DNA from: Propionicicella superfundia DSM 22317
GTDB lineage: Bacteria; Actinomycetota; Actinomycetes; Propionibacteriales; Propionibacteriaceae
Direction: 5' to 3'
Length of the DNA stretch: 64,000 bases
Assembly: GCF_000423465.1 (NCBI RefSeq)
Contig: NZ_AUIA01000011.1
Coordinates: forward strand, 1 to 64,000
Part shown: positions 26,836-36,833 of the stretch, piece after piece
How positions within the stretch are numbered: position 1 is the first letter of the stretch
Layout: every line of letters begins with the position of its first letter
Notes under the pieces: generated by a model
What the model saw: only the letters and a program-made list of their open reading frames with translations
Database searches by the model: none
Told to the model about the DNA's origin: nothing
Translations under genes and position numbers: made by a program

Positions 26836-28160
26836 GAGTCCTTCACCGTGACCTCTCCCATGCCGACGTGGACGTGGACGCGCAGGCGCCCCGCATCGGC
26901 CGCGGCCTCGTCGTGGCGGTAGGTGCCGGTGAGCCGGGTCCCCTCGTCGGTGCCCTGCGACGTGGTGACCGATCCCATGCCGACATCCCACTCGACGTCG
27001 ACCGCCCCGGATCGAGGGAGCAGGACGATCGCCTCACCGGTCCCGACGGACACGTTCAGGTCACCGGTCCGGTCGACCGTCAGGCCCGTCAGGTCGACGG
27101 TGCTCGTGCCGGCATCGAGCTTCAGCGACGACGACGGAAGCTCGGCCATGCTCGTGTATGCGTGCCGGTGGTCCCCGACCGTCAGCGACGACAGATCGCG
27201 GGGCAGCGCGACACACGACACCAGCGTCGCGGCGGCGAGGACGACGGCCACGACGATCAGGCCCCGGGGCCGTGCGAAGAACGCGCTCACGATCAGGGTC
27301 AGCCCGACGGCGAGCAGCACGACGGCAGGGTAGGCGAAGGCCGGGACCGCGACCGTCGAACTCGCCGTGGAGAGCACGGACAGCGCGACCACCGACGTCG
27401 CCAGGGCGATGAGCCACGTCCACCCCGCGCGGCGCGGAGCCCGCACCGGCGTCCGCACGCTCGCCGCGGGCACCAGCGAGGCGACCGGCGGCGGCGACGC
27501 GGGGCGCGGCGGGACAGGCTCGGTGGTGGCGGCCGTGCTGAACGGCTGGAAGCCCTCGGTCCGCTCCGGCGGCGCAGGGACGTCGGCGGCGACCGGCCGG
27601 ACGTGTTCGGCCGCGCCCGTCCGCTGCTGCGGGAGCGTCTCCCACGGGGTGGGAGAGGGTGCGCCACCCGTCTGCTGCCGTTGCTCGGCGACGCGCCGCA
27701 GCCAGGCGTTCGCGGCCTGTTCGAACGCTTCGCTCTCGGATGTGCGCGGCAGGCTCGCCGGGGGAGTGGACGCGGCGCGAGGCCGTTTCGGGCGCCGGAA
27801 GCCGAAGTACCACACCAGGGCGAGGACGATGACCGGCCCCACCCCGAAGGGGAACGCCGACCCGGCCACGAGGAAGAACACGAAGCCGAGAACGGCGGCG
27901 ACGACCCACAGCGTGGTGTCCGACCAGCGCCGCGTCCACCCCCACTTCTCCTTCAGCAGCGGCAGCTCGCGATCCTCCCGCGGGACCAGCAGCCACGCCG
28001 CGGCGTACCCGACCAGCCCGATGCCGGCCGAGAGCGCGAGGACGGCGGTCGCGACCCGCACGAGCGTGGGGTCGATTCCCCAGTGCCGCGCGATGCCACC
28101 GCAGACCCCCGCCACGTGGGAGTCCGAGGTGGAACGGCGGAACTCGGAGATCTGTGCCAT
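26832..28160 (-). CDS. PspC and LiaF-like envelope-stress membrane protein
   Basis: A 442-residue protein. An N-terminal PspC domain (S-H-V-A-G-V-C-G-G-I-A-R-H-W-G-I-D-P, about 14-62) is followed by two transmembrane helices and a long Pro/Thr-rich linker (about 135-245). Further helices and a C-terminal LiaF-type beta-domain follow (D-A-G-T-S-T-V-D-L-T-G-L, G-T-G-E-A-I-V-L-L-P, H-V-G-M-G-E-V-T-V). In Firmicutes LiaF inhibits the LiaS kinase. Here a PspC-bearing kinase and a response regulator are encoded divergently 145 bases away, so an equivalent three-component circuit is likely. Confidence 0.82.
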   Translation of the reverse strand: MAQISEFRRSTSDSHVAGVCGGIARHWGIDPTLVRVATAVLALSAGIGLVGYAAAWLLVPREDRELPLLKEKWGWTRRWSDTTLWVVAAVLGFVFFLVAGSAFPFGVGPVIVLALVWYFGFRRPKRPRAASTPPASLPRTSESEAFEQAANAWLRRVAEQRQQTGGAPSPTPWETLPQQRTGAAEHVRPVAADVPAPPERTEGFQPFSTAATTEPVPPRPASPPPVASLVPAASVRTPVRAPRRAGWTWLIALATSVVALSVLSTASSTVAVPAFAYPAVVLLAVGLTLIVSAFFARPRGLIVVAVVLAAATLVSCVALPRDLSSLTVGDHRHAYTSMAELPSSSLKLDAGTSTVDLTGLTVDRTGDLNVSVGTGEAIVLLPRSGAVDVEWDVGMGSVTTSQGTDEGTRLTGTYRHDEAAADAGRLRVHVHVGMGEVTVKDS

Positions 28161-28305
28161 GTCCCTATCCTGTGCCGGGTCGTCCCGTCGGACATCAGGG
28201 GTTCACCCCCGACTGTCCCCTGAAGACGGCCCGGTGACGGCGGGGTGACGTGCGGGAGAGCCCCCGGTGACACCGCCTGTGCGCACGTGTGAAGCTGGGT
28301 ACATC

Positions 28306-29580
28306 ATGGACGAACCGACCGAACCGGTCCCGGTCGACCCCCGGGACGCGCCCGATGTGCGGCGTGCGTCCCGGTCGTTGGACGATGCGTGGGTCGGTGG
28401 CGTGTGCTCCGGGCTTGCCCACCACCTCGGCTGGCCCGTCCTCGGACTGCGCGTGGCGTTCGTCGCCCTGGGCGCGGTCCAGTTCATCGGCGTGGCCGCG
28501 TACCTGGTGCTGTGGCTGGCCCTGCCCGTCCGCACGCAGGAGCGTCCCGTCGGCCTGGAGGCCGCGACCCGCAGCGGGCACCGGACCGAGATCGTCGGGC
28601 GCGGGGCGTGGGGAGGCGAGCTCGGGCTGATGCTCGCGCTCGTCTCGCTGGGCGTCGGGCTGCTCGCCCTCCCGCCACTGCTCGGCATCGGCATGAACGT
28701 GTGGTGGCTGGCGGCCGGCGCGACCGGGACCGCCGGGGTGTTCGCCCTGTGGAGCGCCGCCGACAAGATGTCGGCCCGTCCCGTCGAGGTGGGGACGCGT
28801 CGCCGCTGGGTGCTGCTCACGCGCGGGGGATGGCTGGTGTGGCTGCAGGTCACGGTCGGGGTCGCGCTTCTGGGAGTGGCGGGCTGGACGATCGTGTTCG
28901 CGGCCCGCGTGGACGGTTCGAGGGCGACGGTGCTCATCGTCGTGCTCGTCGTGGCGGGCATCGTCCTCGTCGGCGCGCCCGTGGCGAACCAGGCCCGCTT
29001 CTCCCTGGCCGCCGAGCGGGAGGCGCGGCTGGTCGCCGCCGCGCACGCCGACATGGCCGCCCATCTGCACGACTCCGTCCTGCAGACGCTCGCCCTCATC
29101 CAGCGCCAGGCCGACAATCCGCAGCTCGTGGCGCGGCTCGCCCGGCGCCAGGAGCGCGAGTTGCGCGAATGGCTGTACGGGGACCAGCTCGCCGACGAGA
29201 CCCTCGCCGCGGCACTCAAGCGGGTCGCGGCGGACGTCGAGGACAACCGGGGCGTGGTCGTGGAACTCGTCGTGGTCGGGGACACACCCCTCACCGACGG
29301 GCTCCGGGCGCTGGTGCGTGCGGCGGGAGAGGCCATCCTCAACGCCGCGAAGCACTCGGGCGAACACGAGGTGGACGTCTACGCTGAGGTGGACGGCGAC
29401 CAGGTCGAGGTGTTCGTCCGGGACCGCGGCGTGGGGTTCGACGTCGAGACCGTCGCCGCGGACCGGCAGGGTGTCCGCGGGAGCATCCTGGACCGCATGG
29501 CACGGCACGGCGGCCGGGCGCAGGTGCGCTCGACCCCCGGAGTGGGGACCGAGGTTCGACTGGAGATGAGGATCGCATGA
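28306..29580 (+). CDS. PspC-domain sensor histidine kinase (LiaS/NarX type)
   Basis: A 424-residue membrane kinase. A PspC domain is at ~16-75 (V-G-G-V-C-S-G-L-A-H-H-L-G-W), then further transmembrane helices to ~235. The HisKA_3 phospho-acceptor is H255 in H-L-H-D-S-V-L-Q-T-L. The ATPase domain has E-A-I-L-N-A-A-K-H-S-G (N box), D-R-G-V-G-F-D and G-I-L-type G-S-I-L-D-R-M. It overlaps the response regulator by 4 bases (ATGA). Start at M-D-E-P-T; an upstream in-frame ATG is absent. Confidence 0.9.
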   Translation: MDEPTEPVPVDPRDAPDVRRASRSLDDAWVGGVCSGLAHHLGWPVLGLRVAFVALGAVQFIGVAAYLVLWLALPVRTQERPVGLEAATRSGHRTEIVGRGAWGGELGLMLALVSLGVGLLALPPLLGIGMNVWWLAAGATGTAGVFALWSAADKMSARPVEVGTRRRWVLLTRGGWLVWLQVTVGVALLGVAGWTIVFAARVDGSRATVLIVVLVVAGIVLVGAPVANQARFSLAAEREARLVAAAHADMAAHLHDSVLQTLALIQRQADNPQLVARLARRQERELREWLYGDQLADETLAAALKRVAADVEDNRGVVVELVVVGDTPLTDGLRALVRAAGEAILNAAKHSGEHEVDVYAEVDGDQVEVFVRDRGVGFDVETVAADRQGVRGSILDRMARHGGRAQVRSTPGVGTEVRLEMRIA

Positions 29581-30227
29581 CCGAGACGTCCGAGATCACG
29601 GTGGTCGTCGTGGACGACCACGAGATGTTCCGCGCCGGCGTGAAGGCCGAGATCGGCGAGCGTGTGAACGTCGTCGGCGAGGCCGCGGACGTCGCGTCCG
29701 CCGTCGCCGTCATCGCCGAGACCACGCCGATGGTCGTGCTGCTCGACGTCCATCTTCCCGGGGGTGGCGGGCTGGAGGTCCTCAAGCAGGTGCACGCGAC
29801 CTCCCCCGACGTCCGCTTCCTGGCGCTGTCGGTGTCGGATGCCGCCGAGGACGTCATCTCGGTGATCCGCGGCGGCGCGCGCGGCTACGTGACGAAGACC
29901 ATCGGCGGCGACGACCTCGTGGACGCCATCCGCCGGGTCGCCGAGGGCGACGCGGTGTTCTCGCCGCGGCTGGCCGGCTTCGTGCTGGACGCGTTCTCCG
30001 GGGCGATCGACGTCGCATCCATCGACGAGGATCTCGACCGGCTGTCCAACCGGGAGCGGGAGGTCCTGCGGCTGATCGCCCGCGGCTACGCCTACAAGGA
30101 GATCGCCCGCGAGCTGTTCATCTCGATCAAGACCGTGGAGACGCACGTCTCCAGCGTGCTGCGCAAACTGCAACTGTCGAACCGGCACCAGCTCACGCGC
30201 TGGGCGACCGACCGGCGGCTGGTCTGA
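29577..30227 (+). CDS. LuxR/NarL-family response regulator
   Basis: A 216-residue cytoplasmic regulator partnered with the PspC kinase. The receiver domain has V-V-D-D-H, phospho-acceptor Asp57 in L-L-D-V-H-L-P-G and switch Lys in V-T-K-T-I. The C-terminal LuxR helix-turn-helix reads L-S-N-R-E-R-E-V-L-R-L-I-A-R-G-Y-A-Y-K-E-I-A-R, then I-K-T-V-E-T-H-V-S. It probably activates the divergent PspC/LiaF operon and its own. Confidence 0.93.
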   Translation: MTETSEITVVVVDDHEMFRAGVKAEIGERVNVVGEAADVASAVAVIAETTPMVVLLDVHLPGGGGLEVLKQVHATSPDVRFLALSVSDAAEDVISVIRGGARGYVTKTIGGDDLVDAIRRVAEGDAVFSPRLAGFVLDAFSGAIDVASIDEDLDRLSNREREVLRLIARGYAYKEIARELFISIKTVETHVSSVLRKLQLSNRHQLTRWATDRRLV

Positions 30228-30260
30228 CACGGAGCGTCCCGCCGGAGGCGGACATGCTGC

Positions 30261-30284
30261 GGGCCCGCCCTCGCGGACGGGCCC
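30261..30284. terminator. Possible bidirectional terminator
   Basis: A 7-bp GC stem (GGGCCCG with CGGGCCC) closes a 10-base loop between the convergent response regulator and GlsB-like genes. No U-tract is present. Confidence 0.45.
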
Positions 30285-30311
30285 TGACGGCGGGGCGTGG
30301 CGGCGCCGGCG

Positions 30312-30572
30312 TCAGCTCTTGTTCTTGGTGATCAGGCCCCAGACGAACAGCGCGAGCAGGGAACCGCCGATGGCGAGCAGCCAGGTGCGGAGATCCCAGA
30401 AGGTCCCGAGCCCGATGTTGAACAGAGCCGAACCGATGAACCCGCCGAGCAGCGCCCCGACGACGCCGAGCAGGAGGGTGGCCAGCCAGCCGCCCGACTG
30501 CTTGCCGGGCAGAATGGCCTTCGCGATGGCTCCGGCGAGGAGCCCCAGAACGATCCAACCGAGAAATCCCAT
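30312..30572 (-). CDS. GlsB/YeaQ/YmgE-family stress membrane protein
   Basis: An 86-residue integral membrane protein with three helices and the family pattern G-F-L-G-W-I-V-L-G-L-L-A-G-A-I-A-K. Then come G-G-W-L-A-T-L-L-L-G-V-V-G-A-L-L-G-G-F-I-G and a short K-N-K-S tail. Members are induced by envelope or acid stress; the biochemical role is unknown. Its position next to the PspC/Lia locus fits, although it faces the other way. Confidence 0.88.
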   Translation of the reverse strand: MGFLGWIVLGLLAGAIAKAILPGKQSGGWLATLLLGVVGALLGGFIGSALFNIGLGTFWDLRTWLLAIGGSLLALFVWGLITKNKS

Positions 30573-30677
30573 GCGTCAACGGTAACCACGGCGACGGCCC
30601 CGGGTCGAGACGGCCGACCCCGGGACGCCCCCCTTCGTACCCTGACGGGGCCCGCAGCGCAGGGCTGCGTCGCTCCG

Positions 30678-31907
30678 TCACAGGAACGGGCGGAGCGGCA
30701 CGAGGATGCGCTCGGAAGCCTTCGACAGGAGGTTGCGCCGTTCCCACTCGTCCAGGGTCAGCTCGACGCTGTTGGCCAGATCCATGCGGAACGTCTTCTC
30801 CATGTCCCCGGCCAGGTCGGGGCTCGCGGCGTCCACGTTGATCTCGTAGTTCCACGACAGGCTGAGCCGGTCGAGATTGGCCGTTCCGATGGTGGACCAC
30901 TCCCCGTCGATCGTCGCCGTCTTGGCATGGATCATGGTCCCCTGGTAGCGGAAGATCCGCACCCCGCCGCGCAGCAGCACGGTGTACAGGCCCCGCGACA
31001 GCCAGTCGGCGATGATGTGGTTGGACTGTGCCGGGACGATGATCCGCACGTCCACGCCGCGGCGGACGGCGTCGAGCAGCGCCTTCGTGAGGTCGTTGTC
31101 GGGGATGAAGTAGGCGTGCGTGAGGTAGATGTACTTCTCGGCCCGGTCGATCGCCTCGAGGTACATGTACCGGATCGGGAACACGAGCGCGCTCGGCACG
31201 TTGCGGGTGATCCGCACCGGGGACGTCCACCCGCGGCCCGTGGGCGAGTCGAGTTCCGGCAGGGCGGGCGGGCGGGCGATGTTCCAGTAGTCGACGAAGG
31301 CGTTGTCCAGCTCGGCGACGGTCTCGCCGCGCAGCCGGGCATGCGTGTCGCGCCAGCGCGTGGCGTACAGGGCGCCGATGTTGTACCCGCCGATGAAGGC
31401 CACCTCGGCGTCGACGATGAGCAGCTTGCGGTGGTTGAGCCCCGGCACGCGCGGGTGCCACAGTCCGGCGATCCCGTTGAACGGGGTGTGCCGCAGCACC
31501 TTGATCGGGGGCGGGAACCGGAAGAACCGGGGGTCGACGACGAGATTGGCGAAGACGTCGTACACGAGGTGCACCTCGACACCGCGCTCGGCGGCTGCGA
31601 TGAAGGCGTCCTTGAAACGCTGCCCGACCGCATCGGACTTCCAGATGTAGGTCTCGAAGTAGATCCGGTCGTGAGCGGCGTCGATGGCCGCCAGCATGTC
31701 GTCGTACACATCCTGGCCGTAGGTGTAGACGCGCAGCGTCGTGTGCTCGGCGGTGATCTCGGGGGACGTCCGGGTGGGGAACTCCTTGTGGCGGCGTCCT
31801 CGCTTGCGGTAGTTGTCGACGATGAGCAGCGTCCCGATCGTGACGGCCTGAGCAGCGAAGGCGATCCCTGCGAGCACCCTGACGACGCGAGCAACCCAGG
31901 AACTCAT
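30678..31907 (-). CDS. Phospholipase D-family cardiolipin synthase-like protein
   Basis: A 409-residue membrane enzyme expected to join phosphatidylglycerol-type lipids into cardiolipin. One N-terminal transmembrane helix is followed by two PLD domains. The first catalytic motif is H-R-K in L-N-H-R-K-L-L-I-V-D, and the second H-A-K in M-I-H-A-K-T-A-T-I-D-G with I-G-T-A-N-L-D. I chose the ATG at 31905-31907; a TTG three codons upstream is possible. It is divergent from pcrA with only 58 bases between. Actinobacteria often use a CDP-alcohol-type enzyme instead, so another PLD reaction is possible. Confidence 0.85.
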   Translation of the reverse strand: MSSWVARVVRVLAGIAFAAQAVTIGTLLIVDNYRKRGRRHKEFPTRTSPEITAEHTTLRVYTYGQDVYDDMLAAIDAAHDRIYFETYIWKSDAVGQRFKDAFIAAAERGVEVHLVYDVFANLVVDPRFFRFPPPIKVLRHTPFNGIAGLWHPRVPGLNHRKLLIVDAEVAFIGGYNIGALYATRWRDTHARLRGETVAELDNAFVDYWNIARPPALPELDSPTGRGWTSPVRITRNVPSALVFPIRYMYLEAIDRAEKYIYLTHAYFIPDNDLTKALLDAVRRGVDVRIIVPAQSNHIIADWLSRGLYTVLLRGGVRIFRYQGTMIHAKTATIDGEWSTIGTANLDRLSLSWNYEINVDAASPDLAGDMEKTFRMDLANSVELTLDEWERRNLLSKASERILVPLRPFL

Positions 31908-31965
31908 GCGGCTCAATGTACCTGTGAGCCGGATTGGCAGGCATCTGACCTAGGGTGTACATGCG

Positions 31966-34377
31966 ATGACCGAGACTCTTTTCCCCGACTTCCTTCCCGG
32001 CTTCACGACGCCTCCCGGCTCCGGCTCTGCGGCGGTCGGGGGCGTCTCCGCGCCTGCGCAGGAGGCCCGTGCCGGGTCACATGCGCCGGCGCTGAGGGAG
32101 GCCGACCTGCTGGAGGGGCTCAACCCGCCCCAGGCGGAGGCCGTGGCGCACACCGGCGGGCCGGTGCTGGTGGTCGCGGGCGCCGGTTCCGGCAAGACGC
32201 GGGTGCTGACCCGGCGGATCGCGTATCTCATCGCGAAGAAGGTCCATCCCGGGTCGATCCTGGCCATCACCTTCACCAACAAGGCGGCGGCGGAGATGCG
32301 GCAGCGCGTCGCCGACCTCGTCGGCAACCGGGCCCGTGTGATGTGGGTGTCGACCTTCCACTCGGCGTGTGTTCGCATCCTGCGGTCCGAGATCGGCCGG
32401 CTCGGCATCGCGCGCAACTTCTCGATCTACGACGACACCGACGCCAAGCGGCTCATGACGCTCATCACGCGCGATCTCGGGCTCGACCCCAAGAAGCACC
32501 CGGTGCGCGGGATCATGAACTGGGTGTCGAACCAGAAGAACGAACTGGTCGACTTCGAGACGGCGGCGGCGCGCGCGGAGACCGGGACCGAGCAGGTGTT
32601 CGCGGAGGTGTACCGGGAGTACCAGCGACGTCTGGCGGCCGCGAACGCGCTCGACTTCGACGACCTGATCATGACGACGGTCCACCTGTTCCAGGGTTTT
32701 CCCGACGTTCTGGAGACGTACCGGCGGCGGTTCCGGCATGTGCTGGTCGACGAGTACCAGGACACCAATCACGCGCAGTACTGCCTCATCCGGGAACTGT
32801 GCGCCGAACGTCCCGGCGATCCGGACGCCGTGACCGCCCCCGAGCTCATGGTCGTCGGCGACTCCGACCAGTCGATCTACGCGTTCCGCGGAGCGACGAT
32901 CCGCAACATCTTGGACTTCGAGTCCGACTTCCCCGGAGCGACGACGATCACGCTCGACCAGAACTACCGGTCGACGCAGAACATCCTGTCGGCCGCGAAC
33001 GCGGTGATCTCGCGCAACGCCGACCGGCCCGAGAAGCGCCTGTGGTCCGACGCCGGCGACGGTGATCTCGTCGTCGGCTACGTCGCCGACACCGAGCACG
33101 ACGAGGCGTCCTTCGTGGCGTCGGAGATCGACCGGCTCAGCGACGAGGGGACCGCCGGGCCCGGGGACGTCGCGGTCTTCTACCGCACCAACGCGCAGTC
33201 GCGGGCGTTCGAAGAGGTGTTCATCCGCGTCGGGATGCCGTACAAGGTCGTCGGCGGGCTGCGGTTCTACGAGCGCAGGGAGATCCGGGACGCGATCGCC
33301 TACCTGCGAGCCATTGCCAATCCCGACGACGACGTGTCGGTGCGGCGCATCCTGAACGTCCCCAGACGGGGCATCGGGGACAAGGCCGAGGGAGCGATCG
33401 AGCAGGTGGCCGCCGCCGAGCGGATCTCGTTCGGCGCCGCGCTCGACCATGCGGAGCGGAGCGGACTGGCGAGCCGGTCGCTCACCCAGGTGCGCGGCTT
33501 CGCCGACCTGCTCGCGCGGCACCGTGCGATGGCCGCGGGGGGCGATCCCGCCAACAAGATCCTCGCCTCGATCCTGGACGAGTCCGGGTACCTGAAGGAA
33601 CTGAGCAACTCGACCGACCCGCAGGACGAGACGCGGGCCGAGAACCTCCTGGAGTTCGTGAAGGTGGCCGACGAGTTCGTCGCGTCGGCGCATGCCCAGG
33701 ACCTCGTCGAAGGAGAGGGCGGCATCCTTGCCGCCGCCGGTCCGGAGCCCGACGACTCGCTCGGCGCGTTCCTGGAGCGGATCGCCCTCGTCGCCGACTC
33801 CGACCAGGTGCCCGAGGAGGGCGCTGCGACGGTGACCCTGATGACGCTGCACACCGCCAAGGGGCTGGAATACCCCGTCGTGTTCCTCACCGGCATGGAG
33901 GACGGGATCTTCCCGCATCAGCGCTCGCTCGGTGAGAGGGACGAGCTGGAGGAGGAGCGGCGCCTCGCATATGTCGGGATCACGCGCGCCCGGCGACGTC
34001 TGTACCTGACGCGGGCGACGGTTCGGACCGTGTTCGGGCAGCCCCAGTACAACCCGCCGAGCCGGTTCCTGGAGGAGATTCCCGCTCATCTGCTCGACTG
34101 GCGGAGGCTCGGGTCGCTGGCAGGGGGATGGGCGTCCCGTTCGGCTGAGCGGCAGGGGACGACACGCACGTCTTTCGGCGGGTTCGGGTCCAGGGCTCCG
34201 GAGCCCAAGGCCGTGCCGTCGTTGGTGGCCGGCGATCGCGTCCTGCACACGACCTTCGGCCTGGGGACGGTCGTGGCGGCGTCCGGGGCCGGGGAGAACC
34301 TCCGCGTCGACGTCGACTTCGGCTCGGCGGGAACGAAGCGGCTGTCGGTCAGGCACGCTCCGATGGAGAAGCTGTAG
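31966..34377 (+). CDS. pcrA: ATP-dependent DNA helicase PcrA/UvrD
   Basis: An 803-residue SF1A 3'-5' helicase for nucleotide excision repair and replication-fork clearance. A ~45-residue Pro/Gly-rich N-terminus precedes the Q motif (G-L-N-P-P-Q-A-E-A-V). Walker A is G-A-G-S-G-K-T at 72-78, then F-T-N-K-A-A-A-E-M and V-D-E-Y-Q-D-T. Motif III G-D-S-D-Q-S-I-Y-A-F-R-G, motif V T-L-H-T-A-K-G-L-E-Y and motif VI Y-V-G-I-T-R-A follow. A C-terminal tudor-like segment ends the protein (D-R-V-L-H-T-T-F-G-L-G-T-V). This is normal length and architecture for an actinobacterial PcrA. Confidence 0.95.
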   Translation: MTETLFPDFLPGFTTPPGSGSAAVGGVSAPAQEARAGSHAPALREADLLEGLNPPQAEAVAHTGGPVLVVAGAGSGKTRVLTRRIAYLIAKKVHPGSILAITFTNKAAAEMRQRVADLVGNRARVMWVSTFHSACVRILRSEIGRLGIARNFSIYDDTDAKRLMTLITRDLGLDPKKHPVRGIMNWVSNQKNELVDFETAAARAETGTEQVFAEVYREYQRRLAAANALDFDDLIMTTVHLFQGFPDVLETYRRRFRHVLVDEYQDTNHAQYCLIRELCAERPGDPDAVTAPELMVVGDSDQSIYAFRGATIRNILDFESDFPGATTITLDQNYRSTQNILSAANAVISRNADRPEKRLWSDAGDGDLVVGYVADTEHDEASFVASEIDRLSDEGTAGPGDVAVFYRTNAQSRAFEEVFIRVGMPYKVVGGLRFYERREIRDAIAYLRAIANPDDDVSVRRILNVPRRGIGDKAEGAIEQVAAAERISFGAALDHAERSGLASRSLTQVRGFADLLARHRAMAAGGDPANKILASILDESGYLKELSNSTDPQDETRAENLLEFVKVADEFVASAHAQDLVEGEGGILAAAGPEPDDSLGAFLERIALVADSDQVPEEGAATVTLMTLHTAKGLEYPVVFLTGMEDGIFPHQRSLGERDELEEERRLAYVGITRARRRLYLTRATVRTVFGQPQYNPPSRFLEEIPAHLLDWRRLGSLAGGWASRSAERQGTTRTSFGGFGSRAPEPKAVPSLVAGDRVLHTTFGLGTVVAASGAGENLRVDVDFGSAGTKRLSVRHAPMEKL

Positions 34378-34425
34378 ACAGGCCCGATGCGCACTCCACG
34401 GGCGCGCGCCTGTCGGGCGTGCGGG

Positions 34426-35340
34426 CTAGCTGGAGGCGATGTACGGCACGGGATCGACGTTGGTGCCGTCTTCGAAGATCATGTAGTGGAGGTGGCAACC
34501 GGTCGAGGTGCCCGTGGTGCCGACGTACCCGACGATCTCGCCGCGCGTGACCTTCTGCCCGACGGAGACGATGTAGCTCTCGGCGTGGTAGTACCCGCTC
34601 ATGATGTCTTTGCCGTTGTAGGTGCCGTGCTCGATACGCAGGGCGTTGCCGCCTGAGCCGTACCAGCCGACGAAGGTGACGGTGCCGTCCTGCGGGGCGC
34701 GGATCGGGGTGCCGCAGCCGATGGAGATGTCCTGCCCGCTGTGGAGCTCCGATGCGCCGGTCACGGGGTTGGTGCGCCAGCCGAACGGGGAGCTGAAGCT
34801 GCCGCCGGCGACGGGGCGCAGGAAGGACGGGTTCTTGCCGCCCGGCTCCCACCCTTCGCTCTTGCGCTTCTGCTCTTCTTTCGTGATGGTCTGCGCGGTG
34901 CTGACGAGGGCTTTCTGGCGGCTCGTGGAGAGGGCCGTCACGCTCGCGGTCCGGACGGTCTCCGCCGTCGCGCTGAGCGCGGTCTCGCGGGCGTCCACGG
35001 CGGTCTCGGCGTCGGCGGCGAGCGACTCGCGCTCGGAACTGCGGCTCGTGAAGGCGGCCAGCGCGCCGCTGGTGAGGCGGGCGTCCCGGGCGGCATCGAT
35101 GTCGGAGCTCCCGGCCCCGGTGGACCCCGAGGTCTCGGCTGCGGCGTGGGAGGCGGCGACCGTGACGCCCACGCCCGCGGTGGCGACGGCGCCGGCCGCG
35201 AGGGCGACGAAGCCCAGACGTAGCGGCGACGGGCCCGCGTCAGGGGTGGGGAGTGCGCGAGACGGCGCTGCGGTCTCCGTGACCACCGTGTCCCCGGCGA
35301 CGGGATTGAGAGCCCGGCGGGGGGTCGAGGTGTTGCTCAA
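34426..35340 (-). CDS. M23-family (LytM) peptidase, membrane-anchored
   Basis: A 304-residue cell-envelope protein. There is a ~45-residue cytosolic N-terminus, a signal-anchor helix (L-G-F-V-A-L-A-A-G-A-V-A-T-A-G-V-G-V) and a helical, possibly coiled-coil region (about 85-170). A C-terminal lysostaphin-like zinc peptidase domain follows. Metal and catalytic residues are visible as H-S-G-Q-D (first His and Asp) and G-C-H-L-H-Y (H-x-H). It should cut peptidoglycan cross-links or, as in EnvC-like proteins, activate amidases. Convergent with pcrA, divergent from sucC, a conserved actinobacterial neighbourhood. Confidence 0.9.
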   Translation of the reverse strand: MSNTSTPRRALNPVAGDTVVTETAAPSRALPTPDAGPSPLRLGFVALAAGAVATAGVGVTVAASHAAAETSGSTGAGSSDIDAARDARLTSGALAAFTSRSSERESLAADAETAVDARETALSATAETVRTASVTALSTSRQKALVSTAQTITKEEQKRKSEGWEPGGKNPSFLRPVAGGSFSSPFGWRTNPVTGASELHSGQDISIGCGTPIRAPQDGTVTFVGWYGSGGNALRIEHGTYNGKDIMSGYYHAESYIVSVGQKVTRGEIVGYVGTTGTSTGCHLHYMIFEDGTNVDPVPYIASS

Positions 35341-35646
35341 CGGTCCTTCATCTCCACTGGTCGGCGATGCGGTGTGTGATTCACCGAACCAGACAGTAGC
35401 AGTTCCCTGAGGTTCTCTCAGAATCGAGGCAGAAGATCTCAGGAAAGCTCAGCGGACGGACAAGTGACCGGCGATCGCGCGGATCTCGGTCTCTCCTTGT
35501 GGCGGCTACCGTCCGGACTTACCGCGCCCCCTCTGCGAACCCGGTGTCGATGCAGGTGTCCCTCGAAAACAGGCGCCGTGGCCAAAAGCGCAGGGCGGCC
35601 TCGGGAGGGTCTAATCTGGCAACGAGCACGAGAGACGGAGTTGTCA

Positions 35647-36819
35647 GTGGATCTGTTTGAGTATCAGGCCAGGGACTTGTTCGAGGCTGCGGGGGTTCCG
35701 GTGCTGCCGGGCATCATCGCGGATGCTCCCGAAGAAGTCGCCGAGGCCGCCGAAAAGCTCGGTACCCCGGTGGTGGTCGTCAAGGCGCAGGTGAAGGTCG
35801 GCGGGCGCGGCAAGGCGGGCGGAGTCAAGGTCGCAAAGAGCCCGGAAGAAGCAGCGGAGGTGTCGAAGAACATCTTCGGCCTCGACATCAAAGGACACAC
35901 GGTCCGGCGCGTGATGGTCGCCGCCGGCGCCGACATCGCCGAGGAGTACTACTTCTCGGTCCTCCTGGACAGGGCCGAGCGGCGGTACCTCGCCATGTGC
36001 AGCCTCGCGGGCGGCATGGACATCGAGACCATCGCGTCCGAGCACCCCGAGCAACTGGTGCGATTCCCGATCGACCCGCTGACGGGTCTCGACGAGACCG
36101 CCGCGGCGGCGATCGTGGAGCAGGCCGGCTTCGCCGAGGCGGACCGCGCCGAGGTCGCGCGGGTCCTCGTCCTGCTGGGCAAGGTGTACACCGACAACGA
36201 CGCGACTCTCGTCGAGGTCAATCCGCTGGTCAAGACCGGCGACGGCACGATCATCGCCCTCGACGGCAAGGTCAGCCTCGACAACAACGCGTCCTTCCGT
36301 CACGACTGGTCCGCCCTCGTCGACAACTCCCGGACCGATCCGCTGGAGCAGAAGGCGCAGGAACTCGGTCTCAACTACGTGAAGCTCGATGGCGATGTCG
36401 GCGTGATCGGCAACGGCGCGGGCCTCGTCATGAGCACCCTGGACGTCGTTGCCCAGGCCGGTTCCGGGCTGCCGGGATCGCCCAAGCCGGCGAACTTCCT
36501 CGACATCGGCGGTGGCGCGTCGGCGCAGGTGATGGCCGACGGGCTCGGTCTGATCCTGTCCGACCAGGCCGTGAAGGTCGTCTTCGTGAACGTGTTCGGT
36601 GGTATCACCGCCTGCAGCGAGGTCGCAGCCGGCATTGTCGGCGCGCTCGGACTCCTCGGCGATCAGGCTACGAAGCCGATCGTCGTCCGGCTGGACGGCA
36701 ACGCGGTGGAAGAGGGCCGGCACATCCTGGCCGAGGCGGCCCACCCGCTGGTCACCATCGTGGACACCATGGACGGCGCGGCCGCGAAGGCCGCCGAACT
36801 GGCCAGCGCGGCCGCTTAG
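35647..36819 (+). CDS. sucC: Succinyl-CoA synthetase beta subunit
   Basis: A 390-residue ATP-grasp subunit that, with SucD, interconverts succinyl-CoA and succinate with nucleotide phosphorylation. It begins [11 protein letters not shown]. Further blocks are [21 protein letters not shown], and N-F-L-D-I-G-G-G-A. The GTG at 35647 places M-D-L-F-E-Y at the start, as in relatives, after AGAGACGGAG. A -10-like TAATCT lies at 35612-35617. sucD follows after 14 bases. Confidence 0.96.
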   Translation: MDLFEYQARDLFEAAGVPVLPGIIADAPEEVAEAAEKLGTPVVVVKAQVKVGGRGKAGGVKVAKSPEEAAEVSKNIFGLDIKGHTVRRVMVAAGADIAEEYYFSVLLDRAERRYLAMCSLAGGMDIETIASEHPEQLVRFPIDPLTGLDETAAAAIVEQAGFAEADRAEVARVLVLLGKVYTDNDATLVEVNPLVKTGDGTIIALDGKVSLDNNASFRHDWSALVDNSRTDPLEQKAQELGLNYVKLDGDVGVIGNGAGLVMSTLDVVAQAGSGLPGSPKPANFLDIGGGASAQVMADGLGLILSDQAVKVVFVNVFGGITACSEVAAGIVGALGLLGDQATKPIVVRLDGNAVEEGRHILAEAAHPLVTIVDTMDGAAAKAAELASAAA

Positions 36820-36833
36820 GGGACAACACAACA

